Shown here: positions 11,881 through 25,800 of the stretch, piece after piece
Position numbering within the stretch: the first letter of the stretch is position 1
Layout: each line of letters opens with the position of its first letter
Source of the DNA: Protonemura montana
Taxonomy: Eukaryota > Arthropoda > Insecta > Plecoptera > Nemouridae
Reading direction: 5' to 3'
Length of the DNA: 64,000 nt
Assembly: GCA_947568835.1 (NCBI GenBank)
Contig: OX387610.1
Location: 17,407,050 to 17,471,049 of the forward strand
The notes under the pieces: model-generated
Databases searched by the model: none
Told to the model about the DNA's origin: nothing
Seen by the model: only the letters and a program-made list of their open reading frames with translations
Program-made: the position numbers and the translations under genes

Positions 11881-13860
11881 CTGGCTAGCTACCCAGACTC
11901 TCCAGACACTCTGCCTCGCTAGCCAGGCGCTCCAGACATTCTGCCACGCTAGCCAGACGCTCCAGACACTCTGATTCGCTACCCAGACGTTCAAGACACT
12001 TTGCCTCGCTCCCCAGACGCTCCAGACACTCTGCCTCGTTAGCCAGGCGCTTCAGAAGCTCTGCCTCGCTAGCCAGGCGCTCCAGACACTCTGCCATTCT
12101 AGCCAGACGCTCCAGACTATCTGCTACGCTAGCCAGAGGCTCCAGACACTCTGCCACGCTAAATAGACGCTCCAGACACTCTGCCTTGCTACCCAGAATC
12201 TCCAGACACTCTGCCTCGCTAGCCAGGCGCTCCAGACACTCTGCCTCGCTACCCAGACGCTCCAGACTATTTGCCACGCTAGCCAGTGGCTCCAGACACT
12301 CTGCCACGCTAGCTAGACGCTCCAAGCACTCTGCCTCGCTACTTAGACGCTCCAGAAACTCTGCCTCACTAGCCAGGCACTCCAGACACTCTGGCTCGCT
12401 ACCCAGACGATCCAGACACTCTGCCTCCCTAGCCAGAGATTTCAGACACTCTGCTACGCTAGCCAGACGCTCAAGACACTCTGCCACGCTAGCCAGAGGC
12501 TGAAGACACTCTGCAATGCTAGCCAGACGCTCCAGACACTCTGCCACGCTAGCTAGACGCTCCAGACACTCTGCCTCGCTACTCAGACGCTCCAGACACT
12601 CTGCAATGCTAGCCAGACGCTCCAGACACTCTGCCACGCTAGCTAGACGCTCCAGACACTCTGATTCGCTACTTAGACGCTCCAGACACCTTGCCTCGCT
12701 ACCCAGACACACCAGACACTCTGCCTCGCTAGCTAAACGCTCCAGACACTCTGCCTTGCTACCCAGACCCTCCAGACACTCTGTCTCGCTAGCCATGCGC
12801 TCAAGAATTTCTGCCTCGCTACCCAGACGCTCCAGACTATCTGCCACGCTAGCCAGTGGCTCCAGACTATCTGCCACGCTAGCCAGAGGCTCCAGACACT
12901 CTGCCACGCTTGTTAGACAATCCAGACTTTCTGCCTTGCTAGCCAGGCGCTCCAGACACTCTGCCTCGCTAGCCAGACGCTCCAGACACTCTGCCTCGTT
13001 AGCCAGGCACTTCAGAAGCTCTGCCTCGCTAGCCAGGCGCTCCAGACACTCTGCCATTCTAGCCAGACGCTCCAGACTATCTGCTACGCTAGCCAGAGGC
13101 TCCAGACACTCTGCCACGCTAAATAGACGCTCCAGACACTCTGCCTTGCTACCCAGAATCTCCAGACACTTTGCCTCGCTACCCAGACGCTCCAGACTAT
13201 CTGCAACGCTAGCCAGTGGCTCCAGCCACTCTGCCACGCTAGCTAGACGCTCCAGGCACTCTGCGTCGCTACTCAGACGCTCCAGACACTCTGCAATGCT
13301 AGCCAGACGCTCCAGACACTCTGCCACGCTAGCTAGACGCTCCAGACACTCTGATTCGCTACTTAGACGCTCCAGACACCTTGCCTCGCTACCCAGACAC
13401 ACCAGACACTCTGCCTCGCTAGCTAAACGCTCCAGACACTCTGCCTTGCTACCCAGACCCTCCAGACACTCTGTCTCGCTAGCCATGCGCTCAAGAATTT
13501 CTGCCTCGCTACCCAGACGCTCCAGACTATCTGCCACGCTAGCCAGTGGCTCCAGACTATCTGCCACGCTAGCCAGAGGCTCCAGACACTCTGCCACGCT
13601 TGTTAGACAATCCAGACTTTCTGCCTTGCTAGCCAGGCGCTCCAGACACTCTGCCTCGCTAGCCAGACGCTCCAGACACTCTGCCTCGTTAGCCAGGCGC
13701 TTCAGAAGCTCTGCCTCGCTAGCCAGGCGCTCCAGACACTCTGCCATTCTAGCCAGACGCTCCAGACTATCTGCTACGCTAGCCAGAGGCTCCAGACACT
13801 CTGCCACGCTAAATAGACGCTCCAGACACTCTGCCATGCTAGCCAGACGCTTCAGACACT
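11881..13860. repeat. Higher-order unit 5, 66-mer (1,980 bp)
   Basis: It has the same 630-bp terminal deletion as unit 4, plus a further 330-bp loss. Up to 12,570 it follows unit 4 at +2,310 bp. From 12,571 (matching 10,591) it follows at +1,980 bp. The joint falls in a near-identical CTGCCACGCT AGCTAGACGC monomer present at both ends of the lost segment. Confidence 0.88.
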
Positions 13861-16800
13861 CTGGCTAGCTACCCAGACTCTCCAGACACTCTGCCTCGCT
13901 AGCCAGGCGCTCCAGACATTCTGCCACGCTAGCCAGACGCTCCAGACACTCTGATTCGCTACCCAGACGTTCAAGACACTTTGCCTCGCTCCCCAGACGC
14001 TCCAGACACTCTGCCTCGTTAGCCAGGCGCTTCAGAAGCTCTGCCTCGCTAGCCAGGCGCTCCAGACACTCTGCCATTCTAGCCAGACGCTCCAGACTAT
14101 CTGCTACGCTAGCCAGAGGCTCCAGACACTCTGCCACGCTAAATAGACGCTCCAGACACTCTGCCTTGCTACCCAGAATCTCCAGACACTCTGCCTCGCT
14201 AGCCAGGCGCTCCAGACACTCTGCCTCGCTACCCAGACGCTCCAGACTATTTGCCACGCTAGCCAGTGGCTCCAGACACTCTGCCACGCTAGCTAGACGC
14301 TCCAAGCACTCTGCCTCGCTACTTAGACGCTCCAGAAACTCTGCCTCACTAGCCAGGCACTCCAGACACTCTGGCTCGCTACCCAGACGATCCAGACACT
14401 CTGCCTCCCTAGCCAGAGATTTCAGACACTCTGCTACGCTAGCCAGACGCTCAAGACACTCTGCCACGCTAGCCAGAGGCTGAAGACACTCTGCAATGCT
14501 AGCCAGACGCTCCAGACACTCTGCCACGCTAGCTAGACGCTCCAGACACTCTGATTCGCTACTTAGACGCTCCAGACACCTTGCCTCGCTACCCAGACGC
14601 TCCAGACACTCTGCCTCGCTACCTAGACGCTTCAGACTATCTGCCACGCTAATCAGTGGCTCCAGACACTCTGCCACGCTAGCTAGACGCTCCAGGCACT
14701 CTGTCTCGCTACTTAGACGCTCCAGACACTGTGCCTCGCTAGCCAGGCACTCCAGACACTCTGATTCGCTACCCAGACGTTCCAGACACTTTGCCTCGCT
14801 ACCCAGACGCTCCAGACTATCTGCAACGCTAGCCAGTGGCTCCAGCCACTCTGCCACGCTAGCTAGACGCTCCAGGCACTCTGCCTCGCTACTCAGACGC
14901 TCCAGACACTCTGCAATGCTAGCCAGACGCTCCAGACACTCTGCCACGCTAGCTAGACGCTCCAGACACTCTGATTCGCTACTTAGACGCTCCAGACACC
15001 TTGCCTCGCTACCCAGACACACCAGACACTCTGCCTCGCTAGCTAAACGCTCCAGACACTCTGCCTTGCTACCCAGACCCTCCAGACACTCTGTCTCGCT
15101 AGCCATGCGCTCAAGAATTTCTGCCTCGCTACCCAGACGCTCCAGACTATCTGCCACGCTAGCCAGTGGCTCCAGACTATCTGCCACGCTAGCCAGAGGC
15201 TCCAGACACTCTGCCACGCTTGTTAGACAATCCAGACTTTCTGCCTTGCTAGCCAGGCGCTCCAGACACTCTGCCTCGCTAGCCAGACGCTCCAGACACT
15301 CTGCCTCGTTAGCCAGGCACTTCAGAAGCTCTGCCTCGCTAGCCAGGCGCTCCAGACACTCTGCCATTCTAGCCAGACGCTCCAGACTATCTGCTACGCT
15401 AGCCAGAGGCTCCAGACACTCTGCCACGCTAAATAGACGCTCCAGACACTCTGCCTTGCTACCCAGAATCTCCAGACACTTTGCCTCGCTACCCAGACGC
15501 TCCAGACTATCTGCAACGCTAGCCAGTGGCTCCAGCCACTCTGCCACGCTAGCTAGACGCTCCAGGCACTCTGCGTCGCTACTCAGACGCTCCAGACACT
15601 CTGCAATGCTAGCCAGACGCTCCAGACACTCTGCCACGCTAGCTAGACGCTCCAGACACTCTGATTCGCTACTTAGACGCTCCAGACACCTTGCCTCGCT
15701 ACCCAGACACACCAGACACTCTGCCTCGCTAGCTAAACGCTCCAGACACTCTGCCTTGCTACCCAGACCCTCCAGACACTCTGTCTCGCTAGCCATGCGC
15801 TCAAGAATTTCTGCCTCGCTACCCAGACGCTCCAGACTATCTGCCACGCTAGCCAGTGGCTCCAGACTATCTGCCACGCTAGCCAGAGGCTCCAGACACT
15901 CTGCCACGCTTGTTAGACAATCCAGACTTTCTGCCTTGCTAGCCAGGCGCTCCAGACACTCTGCCTCGCTAGCCAGACGCTCCAGACACTCTGCCTCGTT
16001 AGCCAGGCGCTTCAGAAGCTCTGCCTCGCTAGCCAGGCGCTCCAGACACTCTGCCATTCTAGCCAGACGCTCCAGACTATCTGCTACGCTAGCCAGAGGC
16101 TCCAGACACTCTGCCACGCTAAATAGACGCTCCAGACACTCTGCCTTGCTACCCAGAATCTCCAGACACTTTGCCTCGCTACCCAGACGCTCCAGACTAT
16201 CTGCAACGCTAGCCAGTGGCTCCAGCCACTCTGCCACGCTAGCTAGACGCTCCAGGCACTCTGCCTCGCTACTCAGACGCTCCAGACACTCTGCAATGCT
16301 AGCCAGACGCTCCAGACACTCTGCCACGCTAGCTAGACGCTCCAGACACTCTGATTCGCTACTTAGACGCTCCAGACACCTTGCCTCGCTACCCAGACAC
16401 ACCAGACACTCTGCCTCGCTAGCTAAACGCTCCAGACACTCTGCCTTGCTACCCTGACCCTCCAGACACTCTGTCTCGCTAGCCATGCGCTCAAGAATTT
16501 CTGCCTCGCTACCCAGACGCTCCAGACTATCTGCCACGCTAGCCAGTGGCTCCAGACTATCTGCCACGCTAGCCAGAGGCTCCAGACACTCTGCCACGCT
16601 TGTTAGACAATCCAGACTTTCTGCCTTGCTAGCCAGGCGCTCCAGACACTCTGCCTCGCTAGCCAGACGCTCCAGACACTCTGCCTCGTTAGCCAGGCGC
16701 TTCAGAAGCTCTGCCTCGCTAGCCAGGCGCTCCAGACACTCTGCCATTCTAGCCAGACAGTCCAGACTATCTGCTACGCTAGCCAGAGGCTCCAGACACT

Positions 16801-17730
16801 CTGCCACGCTAAATAGACGCTCCAGACACTCTGCCTTGCTACCCAGAATCTCCAGACACTCTGCCTCGCTAGCCAGGCGCTCCAGACACTCTGCCTCGCT
16901 ACCCAGACGCTTTAGACTATCTGCCACGCTAGCCAGTGGCTCAAGACACTCTGCCACGCTAGCTAGACGCTCCAGGCACTCTGCCTCGCTACTTAGACGC
17001 TCCAGAAACTCTGCCTCACTAGCCAGGCACTCCAGACACTCTGGCTCGCTACTTAGACGATCCAGACACTCTGCCTCCCTAGCCAGCCGCTCCAGACACT
17101 CTGATTCGCTACCCAGACGCTCCAGACACTCTGCCTCGCTACTTAGACGCTTTAGACTATCTGCCACGCAAGCCAGTGGCTCCAGACACTCTGCCACGCT
17201 AGCTAGACGCTCCAGGCACTCTGCCTCGCTACTTAGACGCTCCAGAAACTCTGCCTCAATAGCCAGGCACTCCAGACACTCTGGCTCGCTACCCAGACGA
17301 TCCAGACACTCTGCCTCCCTAGCCAGCCGCTCCAGACACTCTGCCATGCTAGCCAGAGATTTCAGACACTCTGCTACGCTAGCTAGACGCTCCAGACACT
17401 CTGCCACGCTAGCTAGACGCTCCAGACACTCTGCCTTGCTACTTAGACCCTCCAGACACTCTGCCTCGCTAGCCAGGCGCTCCAGACACTCTGCCTCGCT
17501 ACCCAGACGCTCCAGACTATTTGCCACGCTAGCCAGTGGCTCCAGACTATCTGCCACGCTAGCCAGAGGCTGCAGACACTCTGCAATGCTAGCCAGACGC
17601 TCCAGACACTCTGCCACGCTAGCCAGAGGCTGAAGACACTCTGCAATGCTAGCCAGGCGCTCCAGACACTCTGCTTCGCTAGCCAGCCGCTCCAGACACT
17701 CTGCCATGCTAGCCAGACGCTTCAGACACT
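13861..17730. repeat. Higher-order unit 6, 129-mer (3,870 bp)
   Basis: It exceeds the canonical unit by 930 bp. One extra 690-bp sub-repeat accounts for most of this (starts at 14,821, 15,511 and 16,201). An 8-monomer (240-bp) diverged duplicate at 17,101-17,340 accounts for the rest; it contains the unusual CTGCCACGCA and CTGCCTCAAT monomers. A private ACCCTGACCC change lies at about 16,451. Confidence 0.87.
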
Positions 17731-20580
17731 CTGGCTAGCTACCCAGACTCTCCAGACACTCTGCCTCGCAAGCCAGGCGCTCCAGACACTCTGCCACGCT
17801 AGCCAGACGCTCCAGACACTCTGATTCGCTACCCAGACGTTCAAGACACTTTGCCTCGCTCCCCAGACGCTCCAGACACTCTGCCTCGTTAGCCAGGCGC
17901 TTCAGAAGCTCTGCCTCGCTAGCCAGGCGCTCCAGACACTCTGCCATTCTAGCCAGACGCTCCAGACTATCTGCTACGCTAGCCAGAGGCTCCAGACACT
18001 CTGCCACGCTAAATAGACGCTCCAGACACTCTGCCTTGCTACCCAGAATCTCCAGACACTCTGCCTCGCTAGCCAGGCGCTCCAGACACTCTGCCTCGCT
18101 ACCCAGACGCTTTAGACTATCTGCCACGCTAGCCAGTGGCTCCAGACACTCTGCCACGCTAGCTAGACGTTCCAGGCACTCTGCCTCGCTACTTAGACGC
18201 TCCAGAAACTCTGCCTCACTAGCCAGGCACTCCAGACACTCTGGCTCGCTACCCAGACGATCCAGACACTCTGCCTCCCTAGCCAGCCGCTCCAGACACT
18301 CTGCCATGCTAGCCAGAGATTTCAGACACTCTGCTACGCTAGCCAGACGCTCCAGACACTCTGCCACGCTAGCCAGAGGCTGAAGACACTCTGCAATGCT
18401 AGCCAGACGCTCCAGACACTCTGCCACGCTAGCTAGACGCTCCAGACACTCTGATTTGCTACTTAGACGCTCCAGACACCTTGCCTCGCTACCCAGACGC
18501 TCCAGACACTCTGCCTCGCTACCTAGACGCTTCAGACTATCTGCCACGCTAATCAGTGGCTCCAGACACTCTGCCACGCTAGCTAGACGCTCCAGGCACT
18601 CTGTCTCGCTACTTAGACGCTCCAGACACTGTGCCTCGCTAGCCAGGCACTCCAGACACTCTGATTCGCTACCCAGACGTTCCAGACACTTTGCCTCGCT
18701 ACCCAGACGCTCCAGACTATCTGCAACGCTAGCCAGTGGCTCCAGCCACTCTGCCACGCTAGCTAGACGCTCCAGGCACTCTGCCTCGCTACTCAGACGC
18801 TCCAGACACTCTGCAATGCTAGCCAGACGCTCCAGACACTCTGCCACGCTAGCTAGACGCTCCAGACACTCTGATTCGCTACTTAGACGCTCCAGACACC
18901 TTGCCTCGCTACCCAGACACACCAGACACTCTGCCTCGCTAGCTAAACGCTCCAGACACTCTGCCTTGCTACCCAGACCCTCCAGACACTCTGTCTCGCT
19001 AGCCATGCGCTCAAGAATTTCTGCCTCGCTACCCAGACGCTCCAGACTATCTGCCACGCTAGCCAGTGGCTCCAGACTATCTGCCACGCTAGCCAGAGGC
19101 TCCAGACACTCTGCCACGCTTGTTAGACAATCCAGACTTTCTGCCTTACTAGCCAGGCGCTCCAGACACTCTGCCTCGCTAGCCAGACGCTCCAGACACT
19201 CTGCCTCGTTAGCCAGGCGCTTCAGAAGCTCTGCCTCGCTAGCCAGGCGCTCCAGACACTCTGCCATTCTAGCCAGACGCTCCAGACTATCTGCAACGCT
19301 AGCCAGTGGCTCCAGCCACTCTGCCACGCTAGCTAGACGCTCCAGGCACTCTGCCTCGCTACTCAGAAGCTCCAGACACTCTGCAATGCTAGCCAGACGC
19401 TCCAGACACTCTGCCACGCTAGCTAGACGCTCCAGACACTCTGATTCGCTTTTTAGACGCTCCAGACACCTTGCCTCGCTACCCAGACACACCAGACACT
19501 CTGGCTCGCTAGCTAAACGCTCCAGACACTCTGCCTTGCTACCCAGACCCTCCAGACACTCTGTCTCGCTAGCTATGCGCTCAAGAATTTCTGCCTCGCT
19601 ACCCAGACGCTCCAGACTATCTGCCACGCTAGCCAGTGGCTCCAGACTATCTGCCACGCTAGCCAGAGGCTCCAGACACTCTGCCACGCTTGTTAGACAA
19701 TCCAGACTTTCTGCCTTGCTAGCCAGGCGCTCCAGACACTCTGCCTCGCTAGCCAGACGCTCCAGACACTCTGCCTCGTTAGCCAGGCGCTTCAGAAGCT
19801 CTGCCTCGCTAGCCAGGCGCTCCAGACACTCTGCCATTCTAGCCAGACGCTCCAGACTATCTGCTACGCTAGCCAGAGGCTCCAGACACTCTGCCACGCT
19901 AAAAAGACGCTCCAGACACTCTGCCTTGCTACCCAGAATCTCCAGACACTCTGCCTCGCTAGCCAGGCGCTCAAGACACTCTGCCTCGCTACCCAGACGC
20001 TTTAGACTATCTGCCACGCTAGCCAGTGGCTCAAGACACTCTGCCACGCTAGCTAGACGCTCCAGGCACTCTGCCTCGCTACTTAGACGCTCCAGAAACT
20101 CTGCCTCACTAGCCAGGCACTCCAGACACTCTGGCTCGCTACTTAGACGATCCAGACACTCTGCCTCCCTAGCCAGCCGCTCCAGACACTCTGCCATGCT
20201 AGCCAGAGATTTCAGACACTCTGCTACGCTAGCTAGACGCTCCAGACACTCTGCCACGCTAGCTAGACGCTCCAGACACTCTGCCTTGCTACTTAGACCC
20301 TCCAGACACTCTGCCTCGCTAGCCAGGCGCTCCAGACACTCTGCCTCGCTACCCAGACGCTCCAGACTATTTGCCACGCTAGCCAGTGGCTCCAGACTAT
20401 CTGCCACGCTAGCCAGAGGCTGCAGACACTCTGCAATGCTAGCCAGACGCTCCAGACACTCTGCCACGCTAGCCAGAGGCTGAAGACACTCTGCAATGGT
20501 AGCCAGGTGCTCCAGACACTCTGCCTCGCTAGCCAGCCGCTCCAGACACTCTGCCATGCTAGCCAGACGCTTCAGACACT
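17731..20580. repeat. Higher-order unit 7, 95-mer (2,850 bp)
   Basis: This is the full-length counterpart of unit 0 at +18,090 bp. Sub-repeats start at 18,721 and 19,291, with the same four-monomer shortening. It carries CTGCCTCGCA at 17,761 and CAGAAGCTCC at about 19,365, the latter absent from the left copy. These are among the few differences seen between the two copies. Confidence 0.9.
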
Positions 20581-23520
20581 CTGGCTAGCTACCCAGACTC
20601 TCCAGACACTCTGCCTCGCTAGCCAGGCGCTCCAGACATTCTGCCACGCTAGCCAGACGCTCCAGACACTCTGATTCGCTACCCAGACGTTCAAGACACT
20701 TTGCCTCGCTCCCCAGACGCTCCAGACACTCTGCCTCGTTAGCCAGGCGCTTCAGAAGCTCAGCCTCGCTAGCCAGGCGCTCCAGACACTCTGCCATTCT
20801 AGCCAGACGCTCCAGACTATCTGCTACGCTAGCCAGAGGCTCCAGACACTCTGCCACGCTAAATAGACGCTCCAGACACTCTGCCTTGCTACCCAGAATC
20901 TCCAGACACTCTGCCTCGCTAGCCAGGCGCTCCAGACACTCTGCCTCGCTACCCAGACGCTCCAGACTATTTGCCACGCTAGCCAGTGGCTCCAGACACT
21001 CTGCCACGCTAGCTAGACGCTCCAAGCACTCTGCCTCGCTACTTAGACGCTCCAGAAACTCTGCCTCACTAGCCAGGCACTCCAGACACTCTGGCTCGCT
21101 ACCCAGACGATCCAGACACTCTGCCTCCCTAGCCAGAGATTTCAGACACTCTGCTACGCTAGCCAGACGCTCCAGACACTCTGCCACGCTAGCCAGAGGC
21201 TGAAGACACTCTGCAATGCTAGCCAGACGCTCCAGACACTCTGCCACGCTAGCTAGACGCTCCAGACACTCTGATTCGCTACTTAGACGCTCCAGACACC
21301 TTGCCTCGCTACCCAGACGCTCCAGACACTCTGCCTCGCTACCTAGACGCTTCAGACTATCTGCCACGCTAATCAGTGGCTCCAGACACTCTGCCACGCT
21401 AGCTAGACGCTCCAGGCACTCTGTCTCGCTACTTAGACGCTCCAGACACTGTGCCTCGCTAGCCAGGCACTCCAGACACTCTGATTCGCTACCCAGACGT
21501 TCCAGACACTTTGCCTCGCTACCCAGACGCTCCAGACTATCTGCAACGCTAGCCAGTGGCTCCAGCCACTCTGCCACGCTAGCTAGACGCTCCAGGCACT
21601 CTGCCTCGCTACTCAGACGCTCCAGACACTCTGCAATGCTAGCCAGACGCTCCAGACACTCTGCCACGCTAGCTAGACGCTCCAGACACTCTGATTCGCT
21701 ACTTAGACGCTCCAGACACCTTGCCTCGCTACCCAGACACACCAGACACTCTGCCTCGCTAGCTAAACGCTCCAGACACTCTGCCTTGCTACCCAGACCC
21801 TCCAGACACTCTGTCTCGCTAGCCATGCGCTCAAGAATTTCTGCCTCGCTACCCAGACGCTCCAGACTATCTGCCACACTAGCCAGTGGCTCCAGACTAT
21901 CTGCCACGCTAGCCAGAGGCGCCAGACACTCTGCCACGCTTGTTAGACAATCCAGACTTTCTGCCTTGCTAGCCAGGCGCTCCAGACACTCTGCCTCGCT
22001 AGCCAGACGCTCCAGACACTCTGCCTCGTTAGCCAGGCACTTCAGAAGCTCTGCCTCGCTAGCCAGGCGCTCCAGACACTCTGCCATTCTAGCCAGACGC
22101 TCCAGACTATCTGCTACGCTAGCCAGAGGCTCCAGACACTCTGCCACGCTAAATAGACGCTCCAGACACTCTGCCTTGCTACCCAGAATCTCCAGACACT
22201 TTGCCTCGCTACCCAGACGCTCCAGACTATCTGCAACGCTAGCCAGTGGCTCCAGCCACTCTGCCACGCTAGCTAGACGCTCCAGGCTTTCTGCCTCGCT
22301 ACTCAGACGCTCCAGACACTCTGCAATGCTAGCCAGACGCTCCAGACACTCTGCCACGCTAGCTAGACGCTCCAGACACTCTGATTCGCTACTTAGACGC
22401 TCCAGACACCTTGCCTCGCTACCCAGACACACCAGACACTCTGCCTCGCTAGCTAAACGCTCCAGACACTCTGCCTTGCTACCCAGACCCTCCAGACACT
22501 CTGTCTCGCTAGCCATGCGCTCAAGAATTTCTGCCTCGCTACCCAGACGCTCCAGACTATCTGCCACGCTAGCCAGTGGCTCCAGACTATCTGCCACGCT
22601 AGCCAGAGGCTCCAGACACTCTGCCACGCTTGTTAGACAATCCAGACTTTCTGCCTTGCTAGCCAGGCGCTCCAGACACTCTGCCTCGCTAGCCAGACGC
22701 TCCAGACACTCTGCCTCGTTAGCCAGGCGCTTCAGAAGCTCTGCCTCGCTAGCCAGGCGCTCCAGACACTCTGCCATTCTAGCCAGACGCTCCAGACTAT
22801 CTGCTACGCTAGCCAGAGGCTCCAGACACTCTGCCACGCTAAATAGACGCTCCAGACACTCTGCCTTGCTACCCAGAATCTCCAGACACTCTGCCTCGCT
22901 AGCCAGGCGCTCCAGACACTCTGCCTCTCTACCCAGACGCTTTAGACTATCTGCCACGCTAGCCAGTGGCTCAAGACACTCTGCCACGCTAGCTAGACGC
23001 TCCAGGCACTCTGCCTCGCTACTTAGACGCTCCAGAAACTCTGCCTCACTAGCCAGGCACTCCAGACACTCTGGCTCGCTACTTAGACGATCCAGACACT
23101 CTGCCTCCCTAGCCAGCCGCTCCAGACACTCTGCCATGCTAGCCAGAGATTTCAGACACTCTGCTACGCTAGCTAGACGCTCCAGACACTCTGCCACGCT
23201 AGCTAGACGCTCCAGACACTATGCCTTGCTACTTAGACCCTCCAGACACTCTGCCTCGCTAGCCAGGCGCTCCAGACACTCTGCCTCGCTACCCAGACGC
23301 TCCAGACTATTTGCCACGCTAGCCAGTGGCTCCAGACTATCTGCCACGCTAGCCAGAGGCTGCAGACACTCTGCAATGCTAGCCAGACGCTCCAGACACT
23401 CTGCCACGCTAGCCAGAGGCTGAAGACACTCTGCAATGCTAGCCAGGCGCTCCAGACACTCTGCCTCGCTAGCCAGCCGCTCCAGACACTCTGCCATGCT
23501 AGCCAGACGCTTCAGACACT
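20581..23520. repeat. Higher-order unit 8, canonical 98-mer (2,940 bp)
   Basis: This is the counterpart of unit 1 at +18,090 bp. It has AGTGGC where unit 1 has AGTGCC near 2,895. It carries ATGCCTTGCT at 23,221, a first-base change also present at 25,501 in unit 9. Confidence 0.92.
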
Positions 23521-25800
23521 CTGGCTAGCTACCCAGACTCTCCAGACACTCTGCCTCGCTAGCCAGGCGCTCCAGACACTCTGCCTCGCTAGCCAGACGC
23601 TCCAGACACTCTGCCTCGTTAGCCAGGCGCTTCAGAAGCTCTGCCTCGCTAGCCAGGCGCTCCAGACACTCTGCCATTCTAGCCAGACGCTCCAGACTAT
23701 CTGCTACGCTAGCCAGAGGCTCCAGACACTCTGCCACGCTAAATAGACGCTCCAGACACTCTGCCTTGCTACCCAGAATCTCCAGACACTCTGCCTCGCT
23801 AGCCACGCGCTCCAGACACTCTGCCTCTCTACCCAGACGCTTTAGACTATCTGCCACGCTAGCCAGTGGCTCAAGACACTCTGCCACGCTAGCTAGACGC
23901 TCCAGGCACTCTGCCTCGCTACTTAGACGCTCCAGAAACTCTGCCTCACTAGCCAGGCACTCCAGACACTCTGATTCGCTACTTAGACGCTCCAGACACC
24001 TTGCCTCGCTACCCAGACACACCAGACACTCTGCCTCGCTAGCTAAACGCTCCAGACACTCTGCCTTGCTACCCAGACCCTCCAGACACTCTGTCTCGCT
24101 AGCCATGCGCTCAAGAATTTCTGCCTCGCTACCCAGACGCTCCAGACTATCTGCCACACTAGCCAGTGGCTCCAGACTATCTGCCACGCTAGCCAGAGGC
24201 GCCAGACACTCTGCCACGCTTGTTAGACAATCCAGACTTTCTGCCTTGCTAGCCAGGCGCTCCAGACACTCTGCCTCGCTAGCCAGACGCTCCAGACACT
24301 CTGCCTCGTTAGCCAGGCACTTCAGAAGCTCTGCCTCGCTAGCCAGGCGCTCCAGACACTCTGCCATTCTAGCCAGACGCTCCAGACTATCTGCTACGCT
24401 AGCCAGAGGCTCCAGACACTCTGCCACGCTAAATAGACGCTCCAGACACTCTGCCTTGCTACCCAGAATCTCCAGACACTTTGCCTCGCTACCCAGACGC
24501 TCCAGACTATCTGCAACGCTAGCCAGTGGCTCCAGCCACTCTGCCACGCTAGCTAGACGCTCCAGGCTTTCTGCCTCGCTACTCAGACGCTCCAGACACT
24601 CTGCAATGCTAGCCAGACGCTCCAGACACTCTGCCACGCTAGCTAGACGCTCCAGACACTCTGATTCGCTACTTAGACGCTCCAGACACCTTGCCTCGCT
24701 ACCCAGACACACCAGACACTCTGCCTCGCTAGCTAAACGCTCCAGACACTCTGCCTTGCTACCCAGACCCTCCAGACACTCTGTCTCGCTAGCCATGCGC
24801 TCAAGAATTTCTGCCTCGCTACCCAGACGCTCCAGACTATCTGCCACGCTAGCCAGTGGCTCCAGACTATCTGCCACGCTAGCCAGAGGCTCCAGACACT
24901 CTGCCACGCTTGTTAGACAATCCAGACTTTCTGCCTTGCTAGCCAGGCGCTCCAGACACTCTGCCTCGCTAGCCAGACGCTCCAGACACTCTGCCTCGTT
25001 AGCCAGGCGCTTCAGAAGCTCTGCCTCGCTAGCCAGGCGCTCCAGACACTCTGCCATTCTAGCCAGACGCTCCAGACTATCTGCTACGCTAGCCAGAGGC
25101 TCCAGACACTCTGCCACGCTAAATAGACGCTCCAGACACTCTGCCTTGCTACCCAGAATCTCCAGACACTCTGCCTCGCTAGCCAGGCGCTCCAGACACT
25201 CTGCCTCTCTACCCAGACGCTTTAGACTATCTGCCACGCTAGCCAGTGGCTCAAGACACTCTGCCACGCTAGCTAGACGCTCCAGGCACTCTGCCTCGCT
25301 ACTTAGACGCTCCAGAAACTCTGCCTCACTAGCCAGGCACTCCAGACACTCTGGCTCGCTACTTAGACGATCCAGACACTCTGCCTCCCTAGCCAGCCGC
25401 TCCAGACACTCTGCCATGCTAGCCAGAGATTTCAGACACTCTGCTACGCTAGCTAGACGCTCCAGACACTCTGCCACGCTAGCTAGACGCTCCAGACACT
25501 ATGCCTTGCTACTTAGACCCTCCAGACACTCTGCCTCGCTAGCCAGGCGCTCCAGACACTCTGCCTCGCTACCCAGACGCTCCAGACTATTTGCCACGCT
25601 AGCCAGTGGCTCCAGACTATCTGCCACGCTAGCCAGAGGCTGCAGACACTCTGCAATGCTAGCCAGACGCTCCAGACACTCTGCCACGCTAGCCAGAGGC
25701 TGAAGACACTCTGCAATGCTAGCCAGGCGCTCCAGACACTCTGCCTCGCTAGCCAGCCGCTCCAGACACTCTGCCATGCTAGCCAGACGCTTCAGACACT
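23521..25800. repeat. Higher-order unit 9, 76-mer (2,280 bp)
   Basis: Up to 23,970 it follows unit 2 at +18,090 bp. From 23,971 (matching 6,841) it follows at +17,130 bp. The equivalent of 5,881-6,840 (32 monomers, 960 bp) has therefore been deleted precisely. A single 690-bp sub-repeat start remains, at 24,511. Confidence 0.9.
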
